NCBI RefSeq assembly: GCF_027988105.1
Contig: NZ_JAQJZJ010000006.1
Location: 62,001-126,000, forward strand
Source: Pseudomonas aestuarii
GTDB lineage: Bacteria; Pseudomonadota; Gammaproteobacteria; Pseudomonadales; Pseudomonadaceae
DNA: 64,000 nt
Reading direction: 5' to 3'
Shown: piece by piece, positions 17,882-25,399 of the stretch
Position numbering within the stretch: position 1 is the first letter of the stretch
Layout of the letters: every line of letters starts with the position of its first letter
Made by a program: the position numbers and the translations under genes
Notes under the pieces: generated by a model
Seen by the model: only the letters and a program-made list of their open reading frames with translations
Told to the model about the DNA's origin: nothing
Databases searched by the model: none

Positions 17882-18853
17882 ATGGATGAGCGCAGCAACC
17901 CAACGCAGCAATTGGAAGACTTGACCCTGGCGCTGCTGCACAGCCGAGCCGAGGTCACGCGACTGCGTGAGCGCGAGCGGCTCTTCAGCACCCTGCTCGG
18001 CAGTGTCAATGCGGTGCTCTGGGCGTTCGACTGGGCGGCGCAGCGGATGATCTACGTCAGTCCGGCCTACGAGCGTGTTTTTGGCCGTCCTGCCGCGTTG
18101 CTGTTGGCCGATTACGGCGAATGGCGCAACAGCATCTACCCCGACGACCTGGATTATGCTGCCGAGAGCCTGGCCAAGGTCCTTGAGTCCGGCGCGGTGG
18201 AAGTCCGCGAGTACCGCATCATCCGTGCCGACGGGCAGTTGCGCTGGCTCAGTGACAAATGCTTTATCAGCCGCTCGAGTGAGTCCGGTCAGACGCAGAT
18301 CATTTTCGGCATCGCCGAAGACATCACCGACAAGAAGCAGTTGGAAGGCGAACTGCAGCGCCTGGCGACCACCGATGTGCTGACTCAGAGCAGCAATCGC
18401 CGGCACTTCTTCGACTGTGCCCTGCGTGAGTTCGAGCACGCCCGCAAGTTTGGCAGTCCATTGGCCTTCCTGTTGCTCGACATCGACGATTTCAAGCAGA
18501 TCAATGACCGTTATGGTCATCAGATGGGCGACCAGGTATTGCAGCGTCTGGCCAGTTGCGGTGCGCTGGCAGTGCGCAGTGGCGATCTGTTCGGCCGTAT
18601 CGGCGGTGAAGAATTCGCAGCGTTGTTTGTCGGCTGCGAGCCCGCACTGGCCGTGCAGGTCGCCGAGCGCTTAGAGCGGGATGTGCAACGTTTGCGCTTC
18701 AGTCACCCGCTGGCGTCGTTCGCCATCACCGTGAGCCAGGGGTTGACCTGCTTGCGGGGGGACGACTCGAGCCTGGATATGCTGTTCGCGCGCGCCGATG
18801 CGGCGATGTACCAGGCCAAGCGCCAGGGCAAGAATCAGATCGTGCTCGACTGA
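17882..18853 (+). CDS. PAS-GGDEF diguanylate cyclase (PA0290-like)
   Basis: 323 residues. An N-terminal coiled stretch (about 5-35) leads into one PAS module (about 40-155, PAS_3 type with YPDDLDYAAE) and a GGDEF domain (about 160-320). The active-site motif is GGEEF, a functional variant, and five residues before it is RSGD, matching the RxxD inhibitory c-di-GMP site, so product inhibition is expected. It should make c-di-GMP from two GTP in the cytosol. The chosen ATG follows the desA terminator; another ATG four codons earlier is possible. The gene lies between desA and oprE, as PA0290 does in PAO1, although the gpu genes found there are absent here. Confidence 0.93.
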   Translation: MDERSNPTQQLEDLTLALLHSRAEVTRLRERERLFSTLLGSVNAVLWAFDWAAQRMIYVSPAYERVFGRPAALLLADYGEWRNSIYPDDLDYAAESLAKVLESGAVEVREYRIIRADGQLRWLSDKCFISRSSESGQTQIIFGIAEDITDKKQLEGELQRLATTDVLTQSSNRRHFFDCALREFEHARKFGSPLAFLLLDIDDFKQINDRYGHQMGDQVLQRLASCGALAVRSGDLFGRIGGEEFAALFVGCEPALAVQVAERLERDVQRLRFSHPLASFAITVSQGLTCLRGDDSSLDMLFARADAAMYQAKRQGKNQIVLD

Positions 18854-19004
18854 CGGGCCGGGTGCCATTGGCGAAAATCCGCCGGCAGCGCTCTCGCGCT
18901 CGGCGATATTCCGCCTATTCAGCCTTCGCACAACGCCGCAATGGAATCCGTGAGCTTTCGTCAAAGTGGCGGGCTAGAAGTGTTGCTGCTCGGCGCTGGG
19001 AGAC

Positions 19005-19020
19005 TGGCACGCTATCTGCT
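19005..19020 (+). promoter_or_regulatory. Sigma-54 (-24/-12) promoter upstream of the oprE-like porin
   Basis: TGGCACG-CTAT-CTGCT matches the RpoN consensus TGGCACG-N4-TTGCW with one mismatch. It lies in the 479-bp gene-free stretch 18854-19332 between the GGDEF gene and the porin and points toward the porin. RpoN-dependent transcription of oprE is reported for P. aeruginosa. Transcription would begin near 19031, leaving an unusually long leader of about 300 bases. Nothing else clearly functional was seen in this stretch. Confidence 0.65.
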
Positions 19021-19332
19021 CAAGGCTCTTCGACGCACCGACCGGCCTGCAGGGCCGGCACCCAATAAAAATGAGAAGAGAGCCGCCGATGAACTGCTTC
19101 CGCTTGGCTGATGATCCGCCTGTTCCCGTTCCCTTGACGCTCACTCGGCGCGGCTCCGCGCACCCCTGATTGCTGTTCGCCCCAACGCTGGCCCGCTCTG
19201 GCGCCTGTTCGGCCGCCCGTCTGGCGAGGCCCGCAGGGGGGAATCAACGAATTCGGTGCGGCCTGCCTCTTCGTGGTCGAAGTCTGCGCCCGTGCCGATG
19301 TGTCACCCATAACAACACTGGAGAAAACCATA

Positions 19333-20586
19333 ATGAGAAAGACCTCCCTGGCGCTGGCCATTGCTGCCGGCACCCTGGGCTTGTCCCTGAGCCAAGTCGC
19401 CAACGCCGAATTCATCAAGGACAGCAAGGCCAGCCTCGAAGCCCGCAACTTCTACTTCAACCGTGACTTCCGTCAGGACGGCGCCAGCCAGGCCAAGCAG
19501 GAAGAGTGGGCTCAAGGCTTCATTCTGCGCATGGACTCCGGCTATACCGAGGGTACTGTGGGCTTCGGGATCGACACCATCGGCATGCTCGGCTTCAAGC
19601 TGGACTCGGGCGGCGGCACTGCCGGCAGTGGTCTGCTGGTGCCCGACCGTTCGGGCGGCTCTCAGGACTACTCGTCCGACCTGGCGGTGGCCGGCAAGGC
19701 CAGGCTGTCGAAGAGCACCCTGCGCGTGGGCAGCATGCAGTTCAAGAACATGGCCATCGCCTCCAGCGACAGCCGCTTGACCCCGCAGGTGTTCAAGGGC
19801 GGCCAGCTGCTTTCCCAGGAAATCGACGGCCTGACCCTGGATGGTGGCTACCTGCGCGAGGTCAACCATCGCAACTCGGGTGATTTCGAAGACCTGTCGA
19901 TGACCACCGGTGGCAAGCGTGGCATCAGCATCACCGGCGACAAGACCACTGATGCCTTCCAGTTCATCGGCGGCACCTATCAGCTCAGCAAGGAGCTGAC
20001 CGGCGCCTATTACTATTCGAACCTGGAGGACCTGTATAAGCAGAACTCCTTCAACCTGGTGCACGTGTTGCCGCTGGGCGAAGCGCAGAGCCTGAAGACC
20101 GACCTGCGTTACGCGCGCGCCACCGATGATGGCCGCAGCAACGTCGACAACAAGGCGTTCGGGGCGATGGTTACCTATGGTTTGGGCGGGCACAAGTTAG
20201 GGCTCGGCTATCAGAAGATGAGCGGTGATACCGGCGCCGCCTATCTCGGCGGTACCGATCCGTACCTGGTCAACTATGTGCAGATCGGTGACTTCGCCAA
20301 CAAGGACGAGACCTCCTGGCAGGCGCGTTACGACTTCAACTTTGCCGGCGTCGGTATCCCCGGTCTGACCTTCATGACCCGCTACCTGAGCGGCGACAAC
20401 GTCGACCTGGGCGCTGCCGGTGATGGCAAGGAATGGGAGCGCGACACCGAGTTGATGTACGTCTTCCAGCAAGGCGCGCTGAAGAACCTCAGCCTGCGCT
20501 GGCGCAATGCGATGGTGCGTTCGGACTTCACCAACGACATCGACGAAAATCGCCTGATCGTCAGCTACACCCTGCCGCTGTTCTGA
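19333..20586 (+). CDS. oprE: OprD-family outer membrane porin, OprE-like
   Basis: 417 residues. A classical signal peptide (MRKTSLALAIAAGTLGLSLS, cleavage after VANA near residue 25) is followed by a beta-rich mature protein with the OprD-family opening FIKDSKASLEARNFYFNRDF, the SGYTEGTVGFGIDTIGMLG segment and a C-terminal strand ending in phenylalanine (LIVSYTLPLF). OprD-family members are 18-strand channels for small solutes; OprE substrates are not well defined. The ATG at 19333 has GGAG nine bases upstream; a longer in-frame reading would spoil the signal peptide. Its position after a PA0290-like gene and the sigma-54 promoter both fit OprE. Confidence 0.9.
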   Translation: MRKTSLALAIAAGTLGLSLSQVANAEFIKDSKASLEARNFYFNRDFRQDGASQAKQEEWAQGFILRMDSGYTEGTVGFGIDTIGMLGFKLDSGGGTAGSGLLVPDRSGGSQDYSSDLAVAGKARLSKSTLRVGSMQFKNMAIASSDSRLTPQVFKGGQLLSQEIDGLTLDGGYLREVNHRNSGDFEDLSMTTGGKRGISITGDKTTDAFQFIGGTYQLSKELTGAYYYSNLEDLYKQNSFNLVHVLPLGEAQSLKTDLRYARATDDGRSNVDNKAFGAMVTYGLGGHKLGLGYQKMSGDTGAAYLGGTDPYLVNYVQIGDFANKDETSWQARYDFNFAGVGIPGLTFMTRYLSGDNVDLGAAGDGKEWERDTELMYVFQQGALKNLSLRWRNAMVRSDFTNDIDENRLIVSYTLPLF

Positions 20587-20654
20587 CCGGCGCCCCTGGT
20601 TAACGGGGCTGTCGAGCAGGGCTGAGCAGTTGCATCCTGTTCAGCCGTGAAATA

Positions 20655-20683
20655 AAAGCCCGGACTCTGTTCCGGGCTTTTTT
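20655..20683 (+). terminator. Rho-independent terminator of the porin gene
   Basis: AAAGCCCGGA and TCCGGGCTTT form a 10-bp stem around the loop CTCTGT, followed by further T residues. It lies about 70 bases after the porin stop codon. Confidence 0.93.
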
Positions 20684-20860
20684 GTGCCGGCTCATCAGGC
20701 AGTGCAGCAACCGCTATCGCGCGGGTCTGCTGACGCCGCCGAATCTGGAAAAGCCGCAATCCGTAGATACCGTCTTGTCTTTCAGCGGGTGAGCGCCAGG
20801 TTTGCTAGGCGTATGCGCCGGTGATTGATCGTCGATGGGGAGCGCTTCGAGAATAGCTGC

Positions 20861-20889
20861 TTGCTTTATAAAATATAAAATAATATATT
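20861..20889 (+). promoter_or_regulatory. Promoter with AT-rich operator for the ArsR-family (BigR-like) operon
   Basis: TTGCTT (20861-20866) and TATATT (20884-20889) are spaced by 17 bp, fitting a sigma-70 promoter. The -10 box is also the right arm of a perfect dyad, AATATA-N6-TATATT (20872-20889). BigR-type repressors bind AT-rich dyads over their own -10 region, so this is the likely autoregulatory operator. The repressor ATG is 26 bases downstream. Confidence 0.6.
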
Positions 20890-20914
20890 GTTTTTAGATT
20901 AATTGAGGCCGGCC

Positions 20915-21241
20915 ATGAACGCTTCCGAACAAACACTCGACATCCAGCAGCTGCGCGCCAATGCCGACGCGGCCGGGCAGTTGCTCAAGGCCCTGGCCAA
21001 TCCGGATCGCCTGCTGCTGCTCTGCCAGCTCTCGCAAGGCGAGCGCAATGTCAGCGAGCTGGAAAGCCTGCTCGGTATCCAGCAGCCGACGCTGTCGCAG
21101 CAGTTGGCGGTATTGCGCCGTGAAGGGCTGGTGGAAACCCGCCGCGAAGGCAAGCAGATCCACTACCGGATCAGCAGCCCGGCCGCCTTGGCGGTGATCA
21201 ATACGCTGTACCAGTTGTTCTGCGCAGGAGAAACCCCATGA
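20915..21241 (+). CDS. bigR: ArsR/SmtB-family sulfide-responsive repressor, BigR/SqrR-like
   Basis: 108 residues with the ArsR winged-helix fold (LKALANPDRLLLLCQLSQGE, then recognition helix QPTLSQQLAVLRREGLV). Two cysteines, at residues 37 and 103, are 66 apart, the same separation as the Cys42/Cys108 redox pair of Xylella BigR. Oxidation or persulfide bridging of this pair releases the repressor from DNA. No metal-binding CxC motif is visible, arguing against an arsenic or zinc sensor. The ATG at 20915 follows GAGG; an upstream TTG is less likely. The stop overlaps the ATG of the first YeeE/YedE gene. The gene probably represses the whole sulfur operon to 25100. Confidence 0.85.
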   Translation: MNASEQTLDIQQLRANADAAGQLLKALANPDRLLLLCQLSQGERNVSELESLLGIQQPTLSQQLAVLRREGLVETRREGKQIHYRISSPAALAVINTLYQLFCAGETP

Positions 21242-21699
21242 GTATCGACGGACTCGCCTCGGCTGGACTGACAATCGACTGGCTGAATTTCACGCCCTGG
21301 AGTTCTCTCGCCGGCGGTGCCTTGATCGGCCTGGCGGCCAGTCTGTTTGTCCTGGGCAACGGCCGCATCGCGGGTATCAGCGGCTTGCTCGGCGCGGTGC
21401 TGGAGGGCGGCGAGGGCCGGGCGGAGAAGGCCATGTTCCTCCTCGGCCTGCTGCTGGCGCCGCTGCTCTGGGGCCTGTTCAGCGTGCTGCCGACAATCGA
21501 GTTCCAGGGTGGCTGGCTCAGCTTGCTGGTGGCCGGCCTGCTGGTCGGCGTGGGTACCCGCTACGGGTCCGGCTGTACCAGTGGCCATGGTGTCTGTGGT
21601 GTGGCCCGGCTATCGCCGCGTTCGCTGGCGGCGACGCTCGCCTTCATGACCGCCGGATTCGTCACGGTCTTTGTTCTACGTCATCTGCTGGGGGGCTGA
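21238..21699 (+). CDS. YeeE/YedE-family sulfur transporter, first half
   Basis: 153 residues with about four membrane segments and the family signature [18 protein letters not shown], whose cysteines are conserved in thiosulfate/sulfur-transporting YeeE/YedE proteins. Full-length YeeE proteins contain two such halves; here the second half is the next gene, so the two products probably assemble as a two-subunit inner-membrane channel for reduced sulfur compounds. The ATG overlaps the repressor stop by four bases and the next gene starts two bases after its stop. Similar split pairs occur beside BigR-type regulators. Confidence 0.88.
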   Translation: MSIDGLASAGLTIDWLNFTPWSSLAGGALIGLAASLFVLGNGRIAGISGLLGAVLEGGEGRAEKAMFLLGLLLAPLLWGLFSVLPTIEFQGGWLSLLVAGLLVGVGTRYGSGCTSGHGVCGVARLSPRSLAATLAFMTAGFVTVFVLRHLLGG

Positions 21700-21701
21700 A
21701 C

Positions 21702-22121
21702 ATGCGCAAACTGAGTGCATTGCTGGCCGGCGTGCTGTTCGGTCTCGGCTTGCTGCTGGCCGGCATGGCCAATCCGACCAAGGTGTTGGGCTTCCTCGAC
21801 CTGGCCGGTGCCTGGGATCCGTCGTTGGCACTGGTGATGGTGGGGGCCATCGCGGTTGCCGCGGGGCCGCTGGCCTGGGCCAAGCGCCGGGCGCAGTCGT
21901 TGCTCGGTGCGCCGATGCAGCTACCGGGCAAGCGCGAGCTGGATCGGCGTCTGATCGCTGGCAGCCTGCTGTTCGGCATCGGTTGGGGCATTGCCGGGAT
22001 CTGCCCGGGGCCGGCGCTGGCCATTCTGCTCAGCGGCCATTGGCAGATCGGAGTATTCGTTCCGGCCATGCTGGCCGGGATGTTGTTGTTCACCGCGCTG
22101 CAACGTCGGCGCAGCCTTTAA
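21702..22121 (+). CDS. YeeE/YedE-family sulfur transporter, second half
   Basis: 139 residues, about four membrane helices, with the second-half signature GIGWGIAGICPGPALAILLSG. The conserved cysteine in GICPGP is thought to take part in sulfur-compound transfer in this family. It starts two bases after the first half, so both should be made in equal amounts. The substrate (sulfide, persulfide or thiosulfate) cannot be read from the sequence. Confidence 0.88.
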   Translation: MRKLSALLAGVLFGLGLLLAGMANPTKVLGFLDLAGAWDPSLALVMVGAIAVAAGPLAWAKRRAQSLLGAPMQLPGKRELDRRLIAGSLLFGIGWGIAGICPGPALAILLSGHWQIGVFVPAMLAGMLLFTALQRRRSL

Positions 22122-22135
22122 CTCTGGAGATCACC

Positions 22136-22324
22136 ATGAAAACCAATGTTGGCACCATCGACCGCAGCCTGCGCATCGCCGCTGGCTTGATTTTGATCGG
22201 CCTGAGCCTGAGCGGCACTATCGGCCTGTGGGGCTGGATCGGCGTCGTGCCCCTGGCTACCGGCCTGCTGCGCACGTGCCCGGCCTATTCGTTGCTAGGC
22301 ATCAGTAGCTGCAAGCGCTCCTGA
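22136..22324 (+). CDS. DUF2892 small membrane protein
   Basis: 62 residues: the DUF2892 opening (NVGTIDRSLRIAAGL), two hydrophobic helices (about 12-28 and 30-48) and a C-terminal CPAYSLLGISSCK with two cysteines. A good GGAG site lies before the ATG, 14 bases after the previous stop. DUF2892 proteins are often next to, or fused with, rhodanese or YeeE genes in sulfur clusters, but their role is unknown. Confidence 0.88.
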   Translation: MKTNVGTIDRSLRIAAGLILIGLSLSGTIGLWGWIGVVPLATGLLRTCPAYSLLGISSCKRS

Positions 22325-22406
22325 GCCGCAGATCGACACCATCATGACGGGCGCTTTACGGCGCCCGACTGAATACCCCAGAGGTATGCGAGGGAGGGCC
22401 GTCAGC

Positions 22407-23270
22407 ATGCAAGCGCACATCGAAGCTTTTTTCGATCCTGCCACCTTCACCTACAGCTACGTGGTCAGCGATCCTGCGACCCGGCGCTGCGCCATCGTCG
22501 ACTCGGTGCTCGACTATGACCCGGCGGCCGGGCGCACCTCGTTCGAGAATGCCGACCGCCTGATCGCCTATGTCCGCGAGCAGGGGCTGAGCGTCGACTG
22601 GCTGCTGGAAACCCATGTGCATGCCGATCACCTGTCTGCCGCGCCCTACCTCCAGCGTGAGCTGGGTGGCCAGTTGGCCATCGGCGAGCTGATCACCGTG
22701 GTGCAGGCTACCTTCGGCAAGCTGTTCAATGCCGGCAGCGAGTTCGCCACCGATGGCCGTCAGTTCGACCGCCTGTTCCGCGACGGTGAGTGCTTCCGGA
22801 TTGGCAGCCTCGACGCGCGGGTGATCCATACCCCCGGGCATACCCCCGCCTGTCTGACCTATGTGGTCGGCGATGCGGCCTTTGTCGGCGATACCCTGTT
22901 CATGCCCGATTACGGCACCGCGCGCTGCGATTTCCCCGGTGGCGACGCCCGGGTGATGTTCCGCTCGATTCGCAAGCTGTTCGACTTGCCGGAGCAGACC
23001 CGCCTGTTCATGTGCCATGACTACAAGGCGCCGGGACGCGAGGAGTTCCTCAACGAAACCACCCTGGCCGAACAGCGTGCGCACAATGTGCATGTGCACG
23101 AGGGGGTCAGCGAGGATGAGTTCGTCGCCATGCGCCGCGCGCGTGACGCGACCCTGGGCATGCCGGCCCTGATCCTGCCGGCGGTGCAGGTGAACATGCG
23201 CGCCGGGCAGCTACCGCCGCCCGAGGACAATGGCACCCGCTACCTGAAAATCCCGCTTGATGTGCTTTGA
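22407..23270 (+). CDS. blh: Metallo-beta-lactamase-fold persulfide dioxygenase (ETHE1/Blh-like)
   Basis: 287 residues. The metal-binding motif HVHADH (residues 70-75 with the preceding residue), the later HTPGHTPACLTYVVGD and GDTLFMPDYGTARCDFPGGD, and the distal MCHDYKAPGREE match the ETHE1/Blh group, which oxidises glutathione persulfide to sulfite with a mononuclear iron. In BigR operons this enzyme removes sulfide-derived persulfides. The ATG at 22407 has GGAGGG eight bases upstream; an ATG seven codons earlier is less well placed. The 82 bases before it contain a small GGGCGC/GCGCCC hairpin without a T-run. Confidence 0.9.
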   Translation: MQAHIEAFFDPATFTYSYVVSDPATRRCAIVDSVLDYDPAAGRTSFENADRLIAYVREQGLSVDWLLETHVHADHLSAAPYLQRELGGQLAIGELITVVQATFGKLFNAGSEFATDGRQFDRLFRDGECFRIGSLDARVIHTPGHTPACLTYVVGDAAFVGDTLFMPDYGTARCDFPGGDARVMFRSIRKLFDLPEQTRLFMCHDYKAPGREEFLNETTLAEQRAHNVHVHEGVSEDEFVAMRRARDATLGMPALILPAVQVNMRAGQLPPPEDNGTRYLKIPLDVL

Positions 23271-23280
23271 GGAGAGGCTG

Positions 23281-23367
23281 ATGGACTCGTCGAATGGCCT
23301 GTCGCACACCCCCTTGGCCATGCAGGCGCCGAGCGCAGGCGATATCGCGCGGGAGCAGGCGCAATGA
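23281..23367 (+). CDS. Small ORF (28 aa) coupled to the SulP transporter gene
   Basis: An ATG preceded by a strong TGAGGAGAGG site opens a 29-codon frame whose TGA overlaps the ATG of the SulP gene (ATGA). The peptide starts MDSSNGLSHTPLAMQ, has no membrane helix and matches nothing I recognise. The SulP ATG has only a weak site of its own, so this frame probably delivers ribosomes to it. Confidence 0.5.
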   Translation: MDSSNGLSHTPLAMQAPSAGDIAREQAQ

Positions 23368-25100
23368 GCCTGAGCCGCTGGCTGCCCTGCCTCGACTGGG
23401 GACGGCATTACAATCGCGCCAGCGCCGCGCAGGATGGCCTGGCGGCGCTGATCGTCACCCTGATGCTGATTCCGCAGAGCCTGGCCTATGCCATGCTCGC
23501 CGGCCTGCCGCCAGTGACCGGACTGTATGCCAGCATCCTGCCGCTACTGGCCTATGCCCTGTTCGGTTCCAGCCGCACCCTGGCGGTCGGCCCGGTGGCG
23601 GTGGTGTCGCTGATGACCGCCGCCGCCCTGGGGCCACTGTTCCCTGCCGGCAGCCCCGAGTATGTCGGCGCCGCCATGCTGCTGGCGCTGCTCTCCGGGC
23701 TGTTGCTCGCCGGCATGGCCCTGCTGCGCCTGGGCTTCGTCGCCAACTTCCTCAGCCATCCGGTGGTTTCCGGCTTTATCAGCGCCTCGGGGATTCTCAT
23801 CGCGGTCGGCCAGCTCAAGCATCTCCTCGGCATTTCCGCCTCCGGCGAGAACCTCCAGCAGCTGCTGCCGGCGCTGCTGCACAACCTGCCGGCGGTGCAT
23901 GGGCCGACCCTGTTGATCGGGGTCTGCAGCCTGCTGTTTCTCTGGTGGGTGCGCGGCCAGCTAAGCCCTCTGCTGATGCGCCTGGGCCTGGGGGCGAACC
24001 TGGCCGGTAACCTGGCCAAGGCCGGTCCGGTGCTGGCAATCATCGTGTCGATCCTGGTCGTCGGCCTGTTGCAGTTGGAGCAGGCCGGCGTCAAGGTCGT
24101 CGGCGCCGTGCCCCAGGGCTTGGCGGGGCTGACCCTGCCGACCCTGGACTACGGCCTGGCCCTGCAGCTGTTGCCGGCGGCGCTGTTGATCAGCCTGGTC
24201 GGTTTCGTCGAGTCGGTGTCGGTGGCGCAGACCCTGGCGGCCAAGCGCCGCCAGCGCATCGATCCGGACAATGAGCTGCTCGGCCTGGGCGGCGCCAACC
24301 TGGCGGCCGCCTTCAGTGGTGGCTTCCCGGTCACCGGCGGCTTTTCCCGCTCGGTGGTCAACTTCGATGCCGGGGCGCAGACGCCCATGGCCGGCGTGCT
24401 GACCGCTGGCGGTATCGCCCTCAGCGTGCTGCTGTTGACCCCGCTGCTGCACAACCTGCCGCAGGCGGTGCTGGCCGCGACCATCATCGTCGCGGTGCTC
24501 AGCCTGGTCGACCTCAAGGCCCTGGGCCGCACCTGGCGCTATTCCCGCCAGGACGGCGCGGCGCATGCGGCGACTCTCGGCGGGGTGCTGCTGCTCGGTG
24601 TGGAGACGGGCATCCTGATGGGCGTCGGCTTGTCGTTGCTGCTGTTCCTCTGGCGCACCAGCCGCCCGCATGTGGCGGTGGTCGGTCAGCTGCCGGGCAG
24701 CGAGCACTTTCGCAATATCGAGCGCTTCGACGTGGTGCAGAGCCCCAGCGTACTGTCGCTGCGGATCGACGAGAGCCTGTATTTTCCCAACGCGCGCTTT
24801 CTCGAAGAGCGCATCGGCGAGCTGATCGCGGCGCGCCCGCTGGTACGCCATCTGGTGCTGATGTGTCCGGGGGTCAACCTGATCGATGCCAGCGCTCTGG
24901 AAAGCCTGGAAGCCAGCGTCGAGCGCCTGCATGCGGCTGGGGTGCAGCTGCACCTGTCGGAAGTGAAGGGGCCGGTGATGGATCAGCTGCGCCGTTCGGA
25001 TTTCCTCGAGCACTTTGGCGGCAAGGTGTTCATCAGCCAGTACCAGGCGCTGCGCACGCTCGACCCGCTGAGCACGCGGCGCGCCCTGGCGCTGGGCTAG
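23364..25100 (+). CDS. SulP-family anion transporter with C-terminal STAS domain
   Basis: 578 residues. About twelve membrane segments span residues 20-425, including the SulP signature region (PQSLAYAMLAGLPPVTGLYA near residue 35) and the FSGGFPVTGGFSRSVVN segment near 320. A cytoplasmic STAS domain occupies about 450-560 (LRIDESLYFPNARFLEERI). SulP proteins move sulfate, bicarbonate or other anions. Here it is the last gene of the sulfide operon, so export or uptake of a sulfur oxyanion such as the sulfite or sulfate made by the dioxygenase is a reasonable inference. Confidence 0.9.
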   Translation: MSLSRWLPCLDWGRHYNRASAAQDGLAALIVTLMLIPQSLAYAMLAGLPPVTGLYASILPLLAYALFGSSRTLAVGPVAVVSLMTAAALGPLFPAGSPEYVGAAMLLALLSGLLLAGMALLRLGFVANFLSHPVVSGFISASGILIAVGQLKHLLGISASGENLQQLLPALLHNLPAVHGPTLLIGVCSLLFLWWVRGQLSPLLMRLGLGANLAGNLAKAGPVLAIIVSILVVGLLQLEQAGVKVVGAVPQGLAGLTLPTLDYGLALQLLPAALLISLVGFVESVSVAQTLAAKRRQRIDPDNELLGLGGANLAAAFSGGFPVTGGFSRSVVNFDAGAQTPMAGVLTAGGIALSVLLLTPLLHNLPQAVLAATIIVAVLSLVDLKALGRTWRYSRQDGAAHAATLGGVLLLGVETGILMGVGLSLLLFLWRTSRPHVAVVGQLPGSEHFRNIERFDVVQSPSVLSLRIDESLYFPNARFLEERIGELIAARPLVRHLVLMCPGVNLIDASALESLEASVERLHAAGVQLHLSEVKGPVMDQLRRSDFLEHFGGKVFISQYQALRTLDPLSTRRALALG

Positions 25101-25399
25101 CGCGGAGATCTTGTAAAAACGCTCGCCTACTGCGGCCGCCTCAAACTCCCTGGGCGGCTCGAGTGGCGTTCTGTTCGTAGCGCCAACCCGCCAAGATTGC
25201 TGCTGCGGCGATAAACCACGGTGCACTGCCTGCGGCGAGTGGCACCCTACGGGTTGCGGACTTTCCCAGATCCTGCGGATTGCTCTAAACCGTAGGGCGG
25301 CCTCGGAGCGCAGCGACAGCCCGCCAGCTTGCTATGGGTCGTGCAAAGCGCCCGCGGTGACCTCGTGCACGCTCTGCGCCCAATCAGCTACAGCTACAG
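25101..25399. other. Intergenic stretch between convergent sulP and mgtE genes
   Basis: No ORF with coding character was found. Bases 25116-25146 resemble bases 46513-46543 (about 26 of 31 positions, core CCTACTGCGG), suggesting a dispersed short repeat. The last part, next to the mgtE stop, contains a short CAGCTA tandem. No clear U-tract terminator was found for either gene. Confidence 0.5.

Noticed and set aside
23961..25226. 421-codon minus-strand open frame opposite the SulP gene
   Set aside because: Antisense shadow; the SulP translation is clearly the real one.
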